64,000 nt of DNA. It comes from JBGSKY01 sp041740995. Its GTDB lineage: Bacteria; Planctomycetota; Planctomycetia; Pirellulales; Pirellulaceae. The translations under genes were made by a program, and so were the position numbers. The stretch spans positions 4,464 through 68,463 of the forward strand of contig JBGSKY010000177.1 of the NCBI GenBank assembly GCA_041740995.1, read 5' to 3'. The notes beneath the pieces were generated by a model, which was not told the DNA's origin, searched no databases, and was given only the letters and a program-made list of their open reading frames with translations. Of this stretch, positions 8,970 to 17,558 are shown one piece after another (within the stretch, counting starts at the first letter, position 1; each line of letters opens with the position of its first letter).

Positions 8970-9154
8970 AAGTTCGCTTGCCGAAGAACCGGACGGCTCG
9001 CGCCGTGCCGCTAACAATGCTTCGTTTCGCTTTCGTCAACCGTAGCGGTATGGGCGCAAGCCCTCCGGTTCTTCTATTATTCTGACAACGGCCAAGTTCG
9101 CTTGACGAAGAACCGGATGGCTCGCGCCGTGCCGCTAACGATTCTTCGTTTCGC
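8970..9154. repeat. Family I palindromic repeats in a 61-bp direct repeat upstream of rpmI
   Basis: Two copies of a 61-base unit (8970-9030 and 9094-9154) differ at only a few positions. Each contains the core AGAACCGG.CGGCTCGCGCC and ends TTCTTCGTTTCGC-like. Between them lies one inverted copy (9042-9073, TAGCGGTATGGGCGCAAGCC and onward). Neighbouring cores are therefore in alternating orientation and could form large stem-loops. The rest of 8674-9319 holds no gene that I can support. The promoter of rpmI must lie in or just after this block. Confidence 0.85.
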
Positions 9155-9319
9155 GATTAGCCAACTCTCAAACCCTATCTTCCCCTTGACTCACCAACCG
9201 CTTTCGCTAAAATCTGCGACCTGCAAGTTTCGGGGGGAAGTAGCAGCTTGAATGATTGCTTTTTTCTGAGACCAATTTACCACGCGATTTACTCGCGTCT
9301 GATGGATGGAATTCGATAA

Positions 9320-9523
9320 ATGTCCAAGCAAAAGACTCACAAAGGTACGAAAAAACGTTTCCGCTTGACCGCCTCTGGCAAGGTTAAGCATCGCAAGGCT
9401 GGCACTAGCCATCTGGCGATCAGCAAGTCTGGAAATAAGATTCGCCAATTGAGAGGAACGCGTGTTCTGGAAATCAATTTCGAACGCACTATCCAAGACT
9501 CGCTGCGCGGCTACAGCTATTAA
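9320..9523 (+). CDS. rpmI: 50S ribosomal protein L35
   Basis: A 67-residue, strongly basic protein. It has the L35 signature KTHKGTKKRFRLTASGKVKHRKAG at its N-terminus (K5 to G28), and SHLAISKSGNKIRQLRG follows. It is a small structural protein of the large ribosomal subunit. It heads a block with rplT, pheS and pheT, a common bacterial order, but the usual infC (initiation factor IF3) does not lie upstream; instead there is a repeat-rich gap. The ATG has no obvious Shine-Dalgarno sequence. Confidence 0.97.
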   Translation: MSKQKTHKGTKKRFRLTASGKVKHRKAGTSHLAISKSGNKIRQLRGTRVLEINFERTIQDSLRGYSY

Positions 9524-9538
9524 CGCTGAAGTTTTGCA

Positions 9539-9614
9539 GTAGCGAAACTCGGCAAGAGTTTTGTTGCGACTGTTAAGTGCGAAAATCGCCGAAAGTCCTG
9601 TCGGCTTTCGCTAC
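9539..9614. repeat. Inverted repeat of family II between rpmI and rplT
   Basis: GTAGCGAAA at 9539-9547 is matched by its reverse complement TTTCGCTAC at 9606-9614. The intervening bases contain ACTCGGCAAGAGTTTTG and a smaller foldback, GCCGAAAG..CTTTCGGC-like, around 9588-9609. Related sequences with the same TAGCGAAACTCG.CAAG core are at 11255-11272 (reverse orientation) and 22452-22475. The element fills much of the 244-base rpmI-rplT gap. It may be a dispersed repeat or may influence expression of the downstream genes. Confidence 0.65.
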
Positions 9615-9767
9615 CACGACGTCGCAATTGCAGGTTACTCCAAACGTGATGCTGGTCCGATCGGCCGCTCACTATATTACCAGTTGTCTGGGCATTAACA
9701 GCCGACCATTGAGTCAGCGGCCTGAGACGCACAACAGCAGCGAAAAGGGCTGCTTAATCGATTTGTC

Positions 9768-10124
9768 ATGCGTACACAAAAAGGTGCCGCTCGGCGACAA
9801 GCCAAGCGTAAGTTATTTCAAAGAGCGGAAGGTTACGTCGGCGGTCGTCGTCGATTGTATCGAACAGCGAAAGAAAACCTGGTCCGTGCTGGCCGTTTCG
9901 CTTATCGTGACCGTCGCCGTAAACGTCGCGATTTCCGTCGGCTGTGGATCATCCGCATCAACGCCGCCGTTCGAATGCACGATCTTCGATACAGCCAGTT
10001 TATTGCTGGCCTGATCAAAGCGAACATCGAACTGGATCGAAAGACCCTTTCGGAGATGGCAATCCACGAGCCAGAGGCGTTCAGCGCCGTGGTGGCTCAA
10101 GTCAAGGCTGTGTTGGAAGCTTAA
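9768..10124 (+). CDS. rplT: 50S ribosomal protein L20
   Basis: A 118-residue basic protein. The family core GRRRLYRTAKENLVRAGRFA and the YRDRRRKRRDFRRLWIIRIN block are diagnostic of L20. It binds 23S rRNA early in large-subunit assembly; in several bacteria it also represses its own operon by binding leader RNA. The gap to rpmI is unusually large (244 bases) and contains a foldback element. The pheS ATG follows the rplT stop codon without a spacer, so the two are surely co-transcribed. Confidence 0.97.
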   Translation: MRTQKGAARRQAKRKLFQRAEGYVGGRRRLYRTAKENLVRAGRFAYRDRRRKRRDFRRLWIIRINAAVRMHDLRYSQFIAGLIKANIELDRKTLSEMAIHEPEAFSAVVAQVKAVLEA

Positions 10125-11156
10125 ATGTCGCTGCCGAACTTGTTGACCGCATTGGACGATCTGGCGGCTGATGCAGGTTCGGCCCTCAACAGCGTTACAT
10201 CCGCCGAACAGTTGGAAGAACAACGTGTTCGGTTGCTGGGTGCAAAAAACGGCCAAATCAAAACGGTCGAAAAATTGATGGGCGTCCTCGACCGCGCTGA
10301 TCGCCCCGCTGGCGGAAAACGGTTGAACGAAGTCCGCCAAGCGATCAATCAGCTTTTCGAACAGGCGACCGAACGAATCGGCGGCGCGCAGCCGAAAACT
10401 AAATCAGGCAAGCCCGGTTTCGATGCGACGCTGCCCGGTATTCGACCCGCGATTGGTCATCTGCATCCGATCACTCAAACGATAGAGCACCTCAAAGAAA
10501 TTATGGGGCGACTCGGGTTCTCGGTCGTCGAAGGCCCCGAGGTTGAAGACACTTGGCACAATTTTATTGCGCTCAACATTCCGGAAGATCATCCGGCTCG
10601 CGATCCACTAGATAACTTTTACCTACAAACGGCAGCCAAGACGTCAGCCGCCAGTGCCGACTCGAAATTGCTCCGCAGCCAAACGTCGACCGTTCAAATC
10701 CGCGTCATGGAAGGCCAACAACCGCCGCTGAGAATCATCTCCATCGGTCGGGTATATCGGCCTGACGCAGCCGACGCAACGCACTTCCCGATGTTTCATC
10801 AGATGGAAGGTTTGTGGATCGATCGTCATGTGAACATGTCGCATCTGAAAACCGTGCTGCGAATGTTTGCGTCCAGCTATCTTGGGGACGATGTACAAGT
10901 TCGTTTTCGCCCGTCGTTTTTCCCCTTCACCGAACCCAGCGTCGAAGTCGATTACCACTGGCAAGACTCTTGGATCGAGTTCGGCGGAGCTGGCATTGTC
11001 GACCCGAACGTGCTGCAACAAGTCGGTTACGATCCTGAAGAATGGTCTGGATTTGCTTTCGGACTCGGCGTTGAGCGGCTCTGTATGAGACGTTACCAAA
11101 TCACTGACATCCGCGACTTGTTCAAAGGCGACGTCCGATTTTTGAAGCAGTTCTAG
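10125..11156 (+). CDS. pheS: Phenylalanine--tRNA ligase alpha subunit
   Basis: This is the catalytic alpha subunit of the alpha2-beta2 PheRS, which charges tRNA-Phe in the cytoplasm. The 343 residues comprise an N-terminal coiled coil (about residues 1-90, weaker in Gly/Pro) and a class II catalytic domain. Motif 2 lies around RVYRPDAADATHFPMFHQME. The motif FRPSFFPFTEPSVEVD and the motif 3 region GFAFGLGVERLCMRRY are intact. The start ATG abuts the rplT stop codon. pheT lies 135 bases downstream on the same strand. Confidence 0.97.
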   Translation: MSLPNLLTALDDLAADAGSALNSVTSAEQLEEQRVRLLGAKNGQIKTVEKLMGVLDRADRPAGGKRLNEVRQAINQLFEQATERIGGAQPKTKSGKPGFDATLPGIRPAIGHLHPITQTIEHLKEIMGRLGFSVVEGPEVEDTWHNFIALNIPEDHPARDPLDNFYLQTAAKTSAASADSKLLRSQTSTVQIRVMEGQQPPLRIISIGRVYRPDAADATHFPMFHQMEGLWIDRHVNMSHLKTVLRMFASSYLGDDVQVRFRPSFFPFTEPSVEVDYHWQDSWIEFGGAGIVDPNVLQQVGYDPEEWSGFAFGLGVERLCMRRYQITDIRDLFKGDVRFLKQF

Positions 11157-11254
11157 TTGAAGCGATAACAAGCCGTAGTTGAAGTCGCCAAGACTTCGGA
11201 TGTATCAGCAGACAATTCGCAGAAGCCCGATAAAAATTGAAGATGCCGAAACAC

Positions 11255-11272
11255 TTGGCGAGTTTCGCTACC
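11255..11272. repeat. Reverse-oriented partial copy of repeat family II
   Basis: The reverse complement of this stretch reads GGTAGCGAAACTCGCCAA, matching the left part of the element between rpmI and rplT and the copy at 22452. It lies in the pheS-pheT gap, 20 bases before the pheT ATG. It could therefore influence translation of pheT or simply be a dispersed repeat. Confidence 0.6.
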
Positions 11273-11291
11273 TTCGAAATGGATCGCATAA

Positions 11292-13352
11292 ATGCTCGTA
11301 TCACTGGAATGGCTCGCGGAACTTGTCGAGCTGAACATATCGCCGGAGGAACTAGCTGACCGGTTCGCACTCTCTGGGCTCAATCACGAATCGACAACCA
11401 CGGTCGGCAGTGATACGGTGCTCGATTTGGAAGTCACCAGCAATCGTGGCGACCTGCTCGGGCACATCGGTATTGCTCGCGAAGCAGCCGTACTGCTGGG
11501 CAATCCACTGAAGCTGCCGGCGCTCAAAATGGATTTGGCGAAACTGACCGCAGCGAACACAACGGATTCGTTGCAAGTCACCAATGAGATGCCCGATGGA
11601 TGTCAGCGTTACACGGCTCGCGTCGTCCGAGGCATCCGCGTTGGACCGTCACCGGAATGGTTAGTTAATCGCCTCAAATCGGTCAATGTTGCCAGCGTCA
11701 ACAATGTCGTGGATGCAACAAACTACGTCATGATGGAATGCGGCCAGCCTCTACACGCATTTGACCTCGCGAAGATCAACGGCGGCAAGATTGTGGTCCG
11801 TGCTGGGGCGGCCAAAGAACAATTCACGGCGATCGATCATAAAGTTTACGAGCTCGACCCGCACACCGTCGTCATCGCTGATTCCAGTGGGCCGCTTGCG
11901 ATTGCTGGCATCATGGGCGGTGCCGATTCGGAGATCACCGCCGCCACGACTGACGTCGTGATTGAAGCCGCGTTGTTCACGCCGCTCTTTGTTCGCCGGA
12001 CTGCTCGGCGTTTGAAACTGCATTCGCCTTCGTCTTACCGATTCGAACGTCGAGTTGATCCATTGAACGTTGATTGGGCAGCGGCCCGATGCTGCGAGTT
12101 GATCGCCGAAATCGCAGGCGGCAAGATTTCAGACGGACGATTTGAAAGCGAACCGGTGAAGCACGTAAACGCCGAAGTCACGCTGCGTCACAGCCAAGTC
12201 GAGCGGGTTTTAGGTGCAGCCATTCCAGCTGATCGATTCGTGTCGATTCTGACAGCTCTGGGCTGCGAACCGATCGCAAGCCCTTCGAAAGCAAGCGGCG
12301 GTGACGCGACGACGTTTGTGATCCCAAGCTTCCGCGGCGACTTACCGCGCGAGATCGATTTGATCGAAGAAATCGTGCGGATCGATGGCTACGATAATAT
12401 CAGCGAACATGCCATCGTGCCGACTTTCGTTTCGCAGAAACGCGACAAAGACGTGTTGCTTGATCGCGTTCGAACAGTGCTTGTCGGTTGCGGATATTGC
12501 GAAGTCCTGACGCCATCGTGCGTTCGCGAAAATCTTGCTGACCTGATGTCGCCATGGGGCGAGCGACCGACGCTGCGAACGATGATGCCGATGCTCGAAG
12601 GCGCGTCGATCTTGCGACAAAGCTTGCTGCCGTCGCTGCTAGCAACGCGGCTGACCAATCAGAGCCTGCATAACGAGCCAGCCAATTTGTTCGAAATCGC
12701 CGCGATCTATTTGGCGAATGCTGAATCTTCCGAAGTGGTTGAACCGCCAGTCATCGGGTTCGTAACTTCCGACGATTATCGCATGGCTCGTGGCATGGTC
12801 GAGGAGATCATTTATCGCTGCAATCGGGACGCAGTTTGCAAATGGGAAGCGTGGGATAATGCGGCGACTGAACCGGGGACTGGAATGCAACTATCGCTCG
12901 GCGGTCAGCCATTGGGCTGGTTTGGAGCGATCGCGACGAAAGTCAAATCGAAGCTGAAGCTGCAAGGAAATCTCGTCGGTGGTGAGCTGAATGTTGCAGT
13001 GCTGATGGCCAGTCTGCAAGTGTTGCCAACTCTAAAGCCGATCAACACCAACCCCGCCATCGAACGCGACTTCAATTTTGTCGTGCCCGAGCCACTTGCT
13101 TGGAATGAGCTGGAACAAGTCGTCCGCGAAATCAACGAACCGCTGCTACAGGACGTTCGCTATAAAGAGACTTATCGTGACGCCAAACGCGATGGAGCCG
13201 ACAAGAAACGGGTGCTGATATCGGTGTTGATGCAAGCCGAGTCACAGACGCTGACCAGCGAAGCCGCCGACAGCATTTCGACACGGATTGTGCAAGCGGT
13301 CGAACGCAAAGTCGGCGGGCGGTTGCTGGGCGAATCGGATGGAGCGTCATGA
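11292..13352 (+). CDS. pheT: Phenylalanine--tRNA ligase beta subunit, short form without the N-terminal tRNA-binding domain
   Basis: The beta subunit of PheRS has 686 residues here, against roughly 790-800 in the usual bacterial form. The N-terminal strand-helix (MLVSLEWLAELVEL) runs within about 45 residues straight into DLEVTSNRGDLLGHIGIARE, so the OB-fold tRNA-binding insertion normally between these parts is absent. The other domains are present in order: B3/B4 editing region at about 95-270 (VVDATNYVMMECGQPLHAFD), B5 at about 285-355, the catalytic-like core at about 360-580 (DLIEEIVRIDGYDNI), and the FDX-ACB anticodon-binding domain at about 595-680. The frame is intact, so this is an architectural variant, not a pseudogene. 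The last four bases overlap the next gene. Confidence 0.96.
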   Translation: MLVSLEWLAELVELNISPEELADRFALSGLNHESTTTVGSDTVLDLEVTSNRGDLLGHIGIAREAAVLLGNPLKLPALKMDLAKLTAANTTDSLQVTNEMPDGCQRYTARVVRGIRVGPSPEWLVNRLKSVNVASVNNVVDATNYVMMECGQPLHAFDLAKINGGKIVVRAGAAKEQFTAIDHKVYELDPHTVVIADSSGPLAIAGIMGGADSEITAATTDVVIEAALFTPLFVRRTARRLKLHSPSSYRFERRVDPLNVDWAAARCCELIAEIAGGKISDGRFESEPVKHVNAEVTLRHSQVERVLGAAIPADRFVSILTALGCEPIASPSKASGGDATTFVIPSFRGDLPREIDLIEEIVRIDGYDNISEHAIVPTFVSQKRDKDVLLDRVRTVLVGCGYCEVLTPSCVRENLADLMSPWGERPTLRTMMPMLEGASILRQSLLPSLLATRLTNQSLHNEPANLFEIAAIYLANAESSEVVEPPVIGFVTSDDYRMARGMVEEIIYRCNRDAVCKWEAWDNAATEPGTGMQLSLGGQPLGWFGAIATKVKSKLKLQGNLVGGELNVAVLMASLQVLPTLKPINTNPAIERDFNFVVPEPLAWNELEQVVREINEPLLQDVRYKETYRDAKRDGADKKRVLISVLMQAESQTLTSEAADSISTRIVQAVERKVGGRLLGESDGAS

Positions 13353-14479
13353 GCCTCGACGTTGTCGAACTTGCCGAGCAATTGATTCGATTTCCGTCGG
13401 TCACTACGACATCCAACGTCGCGATCACCGAGTTCGTCGCTTCACTTTTGCTGCAACACGGCTTCGAAGTCGAACGTGTTGGATACGTTGATTCCAACGG
13501 CGTCGACAAACTGAATTTAGTCGCTCGTCGCGGCGAGGGCATTGGCGGCATCGCTTACTCAGCACATACCGACGTTGTCCCGGTCGATGATTGGATGCCG
13601 ACTGCCTCGGCCGCTTTCCAACCCAAACGCGACGGCGATCGGCTTTACGGTCGCGGATCGTGTGACATGAAAGGTTCGCTAGCCGCCGCTTTGACGGCCA
13701 TGTCGCGTGTCCAACCGCAACTTGGGTGCAGTCCGTTGTACTTTCTCGTCAGCGCCGACGAAGAGATTGGAATGGTCGGAGCAAAGATCATCGCCCGTCA
13801 GTCGACAATTTTTCGCCAAATGGTCGAATCGGGCGTCGTCGCTATCGTGGGCGAGCCGACTGGTTTGCAAGTCATCCACGCTCACAAAGGAACGCTGGTA
13901 CTTACGTTGCGAGCCATCGGTCAGAGCAGCCATTCAAGCGGTGAATCGGGTTTGAACGCCAACGATTTACTTTTCCCAGCGCTTGCCGAACTAGAGCGCT
14001 TACGAACACAAACGCTGTGCGACATCGCACTTCACAATCCGATGTTTGATCCGCCGCATCTCTCGTGGAACTGGATCATTCGCAACGAGCCTTATGCGTC
14101 GAACATCAAAACGAGTCTGGCCGAGCTACGAATCTTTGTCCGACCGATGCCGGACGTTGATCACCACGGCATCGTTGACGCGATCGCGGCTTTGGCTCAG
14201 CGAGCTGGTTTGGTGCTGGAGGTCAGCGAAGGGACGCAACCAATGTGCGGCCCGCGCGACTCCGAGCTTGTCCGCCGAATGTTGGCTTTGACTGGCAATT
14301 CCGAACCTCAAACTGCCTGTTATGCAACCGACGGAGGAGTCCTTCAAGAGTTGGCGTCGATCGTCGTCTGCGGCCCCGGCAACATCGCTCAAGCGCACAC
14401 CAAAGACGAATGGATCTCAATAGAGCAACTGCACCACGCTGTTGACGTCTACAAAGGATTTTTCAGGACGATTCTTTAG
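13349..14479 (+). CDS. M20-family metallopeptidase (ArgE/DapE-like deacylase)
   Basis: A 376-residue zinc-dependent amidohydrolase. Metal ligands are seen in SAHTDVVPVD (His and Asp) and GRGSCDMKGSLAA (bridging Asp). The catalytic Glu and a ligand Glu lie in SADEEIGMVGAK, and a late ligand region is GPGNIAQAHTKDEWI. The lid/dimerisation domain occupies roughly the middle third. The family includes acetylornithine deacetylase and succinyl-diaminopimelate desuccinylase; the exact substrate is uncertain. The ATG overlaps the pheT stop by four bases, with GGAG shortly upstream inside pheT, so translation is coupled to pheT. Its stop overlaps the end of the convergent neighbour. Confidence 0.9.
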   Translation: MSLDVVELAEQLIRFPSVTTTSNVAITEFVASLLLQHGFEVERVGYVDSNGVDKLNLVARRGEGIGGIAYSAHTDVVPVDDWMPTASAAFQPKRDGDRLYGRGSCDMKGSLAAALTAMSRVQPQLGCSPLYFLVSADEEIGMVGAKIIARQSTIFRQMVESGVVAIVGEPTGLQVIHAHKGTLVLTLRAIGQSSHSSGESGLNANDLLFPALAELERLRTQTLCDIALHNPMFDPPHLSWNWIIRNEPYASNIKTSLAELRIFVRPMPDVDHHGIVDAIAALAQRAGLVLEVSEGTQPMCGPRDSELVRRMLALTGNSEPQTACYATDGGVLQELASIVVCGPGNIAQAHTKDEWISIEQLHHAVDVYKGFFRTIL

Positions 14480-15969
14480 CGTTGTAGCGATTCGTTGGTA
14501 GCGATTTTGGTTTGATGTTCAGTGGCGATCGCTGATTCAAGTTGCGAGACCGTTGAATAGGCGTTGGAAAGCATCGACTTCAAATTTGATAGACCGATGG
14601 CGACCAAACCACGAAGGGCTGTAGTGAACGGAGTGGAGGGAGGTTCCGAACGGCTTACTTCGGCAGCAGAGCGTTGGCTGATCGATCGGACAACTTTGCT
14701 TTCCGTATCCGTCTGAAAAGAAGCAACGTTCGTCGATTCGTCCGTCAGCGTCGAATTGGCAAGGCGGTTGACGCTGGCAAAATCACGGTGCTTCCAAAGG
14801 TATCGCGAATCTAACCGAAGGGCCGCTAGACCGACCGGTTGCAGATCGATGGCGGGCAAAATCGATGGACCAAATGTTTGGCGTAAGCTCTCGGTTTCGT
14901 CTAGCTTGGAAGGCGTAGACGCGATCGGCGGCATGAGGTTAGCGATTGCTGAATCGTCGTTTTGTACTGGTTGCGTGACAATCGTATAGTCGATCGGCAG
15001 GCGGCGGACAACAAAAGTTGAGTTTGATGGAAGTGTCGGCAACGGTTTGACGACTAGCGGTAACGGCGTCTCGGTCACGACACGATTTTCTGAGGGAAGC
15101 GAGCAAGCCAACTCGCTTTCCCTAACACACGCTTCGTATTCGTCCGCCGGGACTTCAGCTACGAAATCAGTTTCCGAATCGAGTGCGGCATTCGCCCGAT
15201 GCTGATGATGCATCCGTTGAATCCAAAGCCGATCATTGAAACTCAAATCATAGGGCTTATACTCTTCCAACAATCCGCGGGAGCGAATCGGATCGGTCGC
15301 CTGGAGGAGCATCTGCGGCACCTCAAGCGCTAGCCGTTCGTTGGTTCTCGCGTTTTTTGTTTCGAAACGAACCTGTTCTAAAAAACATTGGTAGTCTTCG
15401 ACGAGTTTCGTGGTCGTGATCGCTAAAGCATTGGCTTCATCGAATCGTTTCGCGACTAATCCCGCGCACCAACTTCGAAACTTCGCCGCAATGTTTACTT
15501 CGTTTTGGTGCGAGGCCGCAAATGGCGGTTTAAACACGAACGAGTAGCTGCGGATTGTAAACTGCGTTGGAACGTCGGTCGGTACAGTTAATGCTGGCGG
15601 TCGAACGGCATTGCTCAGTAAGCTTCGCTCGGCGTTCTCGCTTAAGCTGCGTTCGCCCATCAACTCCGCTGTTTGGTAAAATCGTTCTTGTCGCTCAGTT
15701 ATGGTGCTTGGAAACGATATTACATCCCAATTTCGCGTTGCGTTGGCCAGCCTTGCCTGTTCAACTCGTTCGAGCAAGTCGGCATAGCTAACGTTAAACT
15801 GCTCGGCCTTTTTAATTGCATTGTCCAAAATCGTCAGCAACGGCTGCGGTTTCGGCGATTGAGCTTTGACCGCGATTGGGAAAGGGGATTTCGACATCGC
15901 GAAACCGGCTTGACTCTCGGTCGCATAGGTCGCAAGACCCAATGCCAATGCTAGCACAGTTCGTTTCAT
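14476..15969 (-). CDS. Secreted protein of unknown function
   Basis: A 497-residue protein with a clear Sec signal peptide (residues 1-21, ending ESQAG). I recognise no domain. The first half looks helical, with Glu/Arg/Leu-rich stretches and few Gly. The middle (about residues 290-350) is Pro/Val/Thr-rich and probably extended. Near the C-terminus a moderately hydrophobic helix (TTALRGLVAIGLSNLKSML) could be a membrane or amphipathic segment. GAGGTAAGAAC before the ATG supports the start. The 3' end overlaps the convergent M20 gene by four bases. The real frame is supported by the signal peptide, the ribosome site and its length. Confidence 0.75.
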   Translation of the reverse strand: MKRTVLALALGLATYATESQAGFAMSKSPFPIAVKAQSPKPQPLLTILDNAIKKAEQFNVSYADLLERVEQARLANATRNWDVISFPSTITERQERFYQTAELMGERSLSENAERSLLSNAVRPPALTVPTDVPTQFTIRSYSFVFKPPFAASHQNEVNIAAKFRSWCAGLVAKRFDEANALAITTTKLVEDYQCFLEQVRFETKNARTNERLALEVPQMLLQATDPIRSRGLLEEYKPYDLSFNDRLWIQRMHHQHRANAALDSETDFVAEVPADEYEACVRESELACSLPSENRVVTETPLPLVVKPLPTLPSNSTFVVRRLPIDYTIVTQPVQNDDSAIANLMPPIASTPSKLDETESLRQTFGPSILPAIDLQPVGLAALRLDSRYLWKHRDFASVNRLANSTLTDESTNVASFQTDTESKVVRSISQRSAAEVSRSEPPSTPFTTALRGLVAIGLSNLKSMLSNAYSTVSQLESAIATEHQTKIATNESLQR

Positions 15970-16279
15970 GTTCTTACCTCGAAAGGTTGTTGAATCGACC
16001 GAGCCGGATTGTTTTGGAGCGGCGACGGACTTGCGATCGAATCAACAACGACGACAATTCGGATTGGGGAGTTTTAAGGAAGGTTGTCCGCTCAAGCGTG
16101 CAACGGACAGATTTGGAGCGACCGTCGCAGCAAGAGCTGGCTAAAAGAACTTATCGAGCGCTCGGTCCAGATTTCCTAAGCACAATTGTTTCACCAACCG
16201 TAAGAATCAACCAAGACCGATTGCCTTACAGCGACATTCCGAGTTGTCGCGGTTGGTTTGATTTTGGTAAGTCTGAACG
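15970..16279. other. Divergent intergenic region between the unknown secreted protein and the HtrA-like gene
   Basis: This 310-base gap separates two divergently transcribed genes and must contain both promoters. I see no strong paired -35/-10 hexamers, no palindrome longer than a few bases and no supported small gene. A rightward open frame through it has no ribosome site or protein-like composition. Confidence 0.5.
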
Positions 16280-17503
16280 ATGAATAAAAAGGTTTTTCCG
16301 TTGGAAATGCGCATGAAGAATTTGACAACCGCTTTATCGTCAGCTCGCTTGATCCGGTCGGTTCAAACATTGGGGCTGATTGCCATCGGCGTTGCGGTCG
16401 GTGTGTGGTTCAGTGCAGGCGAGCGTTCAGCGGTTCTCGAAGCGCAATCGCCATTAGCTGCCGCACCGATTCGAATCGACGAACCAGCCAACCGCGCGAT
16501 CATCTTGGGCGAGCCGATTTTTAACCCTGCCGAAGCCATCAACATTGCCGTTTACGAAGCGACCAATCGCGGCGTTGTGAATATTTCCACCAAGGCCGTG
16601 CGGTCGACCAGCTTGTTTCGCGAGTCTTCAGTTGAAGGGAGCGGCAGCGGGTCGGTTATCGACTTGCAGGGGCACATTTTGACGAACTATCACGTCATCG
16701 AAGCGGCACAGGAAATTAATGTCGTGCTTTCGACGGGCGATTCTTATCCTGCAGAAAAAATCGGTGAAGACGCGGACAACGATATTGCGGTGCTGCGGAT
16801 TTCAGCTCCGGTTGAGAATCTTCATCCGATTCCGCTGGGCGATTCGTCGACGTTGAAAGTTGGACAGCATATTATCGCGATCGGCAACCCGTTTGGATTG
16901 GAACGGACAATGAGCGACGGGATCATTAGCAGCCTCAATCGTCAAATCACTTCGAAAACGCGACGGCTTATCAAGTCGATCATCCAAATTGATGCCGCAC
17001 TTAACCAAGGAAACTCCGGCGGTCCGCTGCTCAATTCTGCCGGTGAGATTATCGGCATGAACACCGCAATTGCGACCAGTACCGGTGACAATGCGGGCAT
17101 TGGATTTGCAATCCCTGTGAACACCATAGGTCGGGTGGTCCCGCAGTTAATCGCCAACGGTCGGGTGGTTCGACCAACGATTGGCATTACACGTGTTTTT
17201 GAGGCGGAAGATGGCTTGTTGATCGTTTCGGTTACTCCAAGCGGTCCGGCGGACAAGGCTGGCTTGCAAGGTTTCAAAGTCATTCGACGACGGGTTCGGA
17301 GAGGTCTGTTCGAATTCGATACCGAACAGATTGACCAGAAGAGCGCCGATTTGATCGTCGGCATCAACGGTGCGAAAGTTAAATCGGCTGACGATTTGCT
17401 CAGCACGATTGAGTCGAAACGAGCTGGCGACAAAGTCACGTTGCGGGTCGTCCGCGACGGCGAGCCTCGCGACGTGGTGGTAACGTTGGGATCGGACGAG
17501 TAA
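16280..17503 (+). CDS. HtrA/DegP-family serine protease with one PDZ domain, membrane-anchored
   Basis: A 407-residue S1C protease of envelope protein quality control. A single hydrophobic segment (about residues 31-45) near the N-terminus acts as signal anchor, so the protease faces the periplasm. The catalytic triad is complete: His138 in LTNYHVIEA, Asp168 in DADNDIAVL and Ser246 in NQGNSGGPL. One PDZ domain occupies about residues 300-405. It contains an insertion of roughly 25 residues, rich in Arg at its start, between the SGPADKAGL and IVGINGAKV strands; this is longer than in DegP/DegS. A single PDZ and a membrane anchor resemble DegS more than DegP. It stands alone between divergent and convergent neighbours. 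Confidence 0.94.
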   Translation: MNKKVFPLEMRMKNLTTALSSARLIRSVQTLGLIAIGVAVGVWFSAGERSAVLEAQSPLAAAPIRIDEPANRAIILGEPIFNPAEAINIAVYEATNRGVVNISTKAVRSTSLFRESSVEGSGSGSVIDLQGHILTNYHVIEAAQEINVVLSTGDSYPAEKIGEDADNDIAVLRISAPVENLHPIPLGDSSTLKVGQHIIAIGNPFGLERTMSDGIISSLNRQITSKTRRLIKSIIQIDAALNQGNSGGPLLNSAGEIIGMNTAIATSTGDNAGIGFAIPVNTIGRVVPQLIANGRVVRPTIGITRVFEAEDGLLIVSVTPSGPADKAGLQGFKVIRRRVRRGLFEFDTEQIDQKSADLIVGINGAKVKSADDLLSTIESKRAGDKVTLRVVRDGEPRDVVVTLGSDE

Positions 17504-17558
17504 CCCTGCGGCTCCTGACGAAACGTGCTTGCTCAGTCAAGTCAGTCGAATCGTCACA

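Noticed and set aside
9191..9496. 101-codon minus-strand frame opposite rpmI
   Set aside because: It covers the rpmI gene, which is unmistakable, and has no independent support.
11292..13352. pheT as a truncated pseudogene
   Set aside because: The frame is intact from the proper N-terminal helix to the FDX-ACB domain; only one internal domain is absent, which fits a natural short form.
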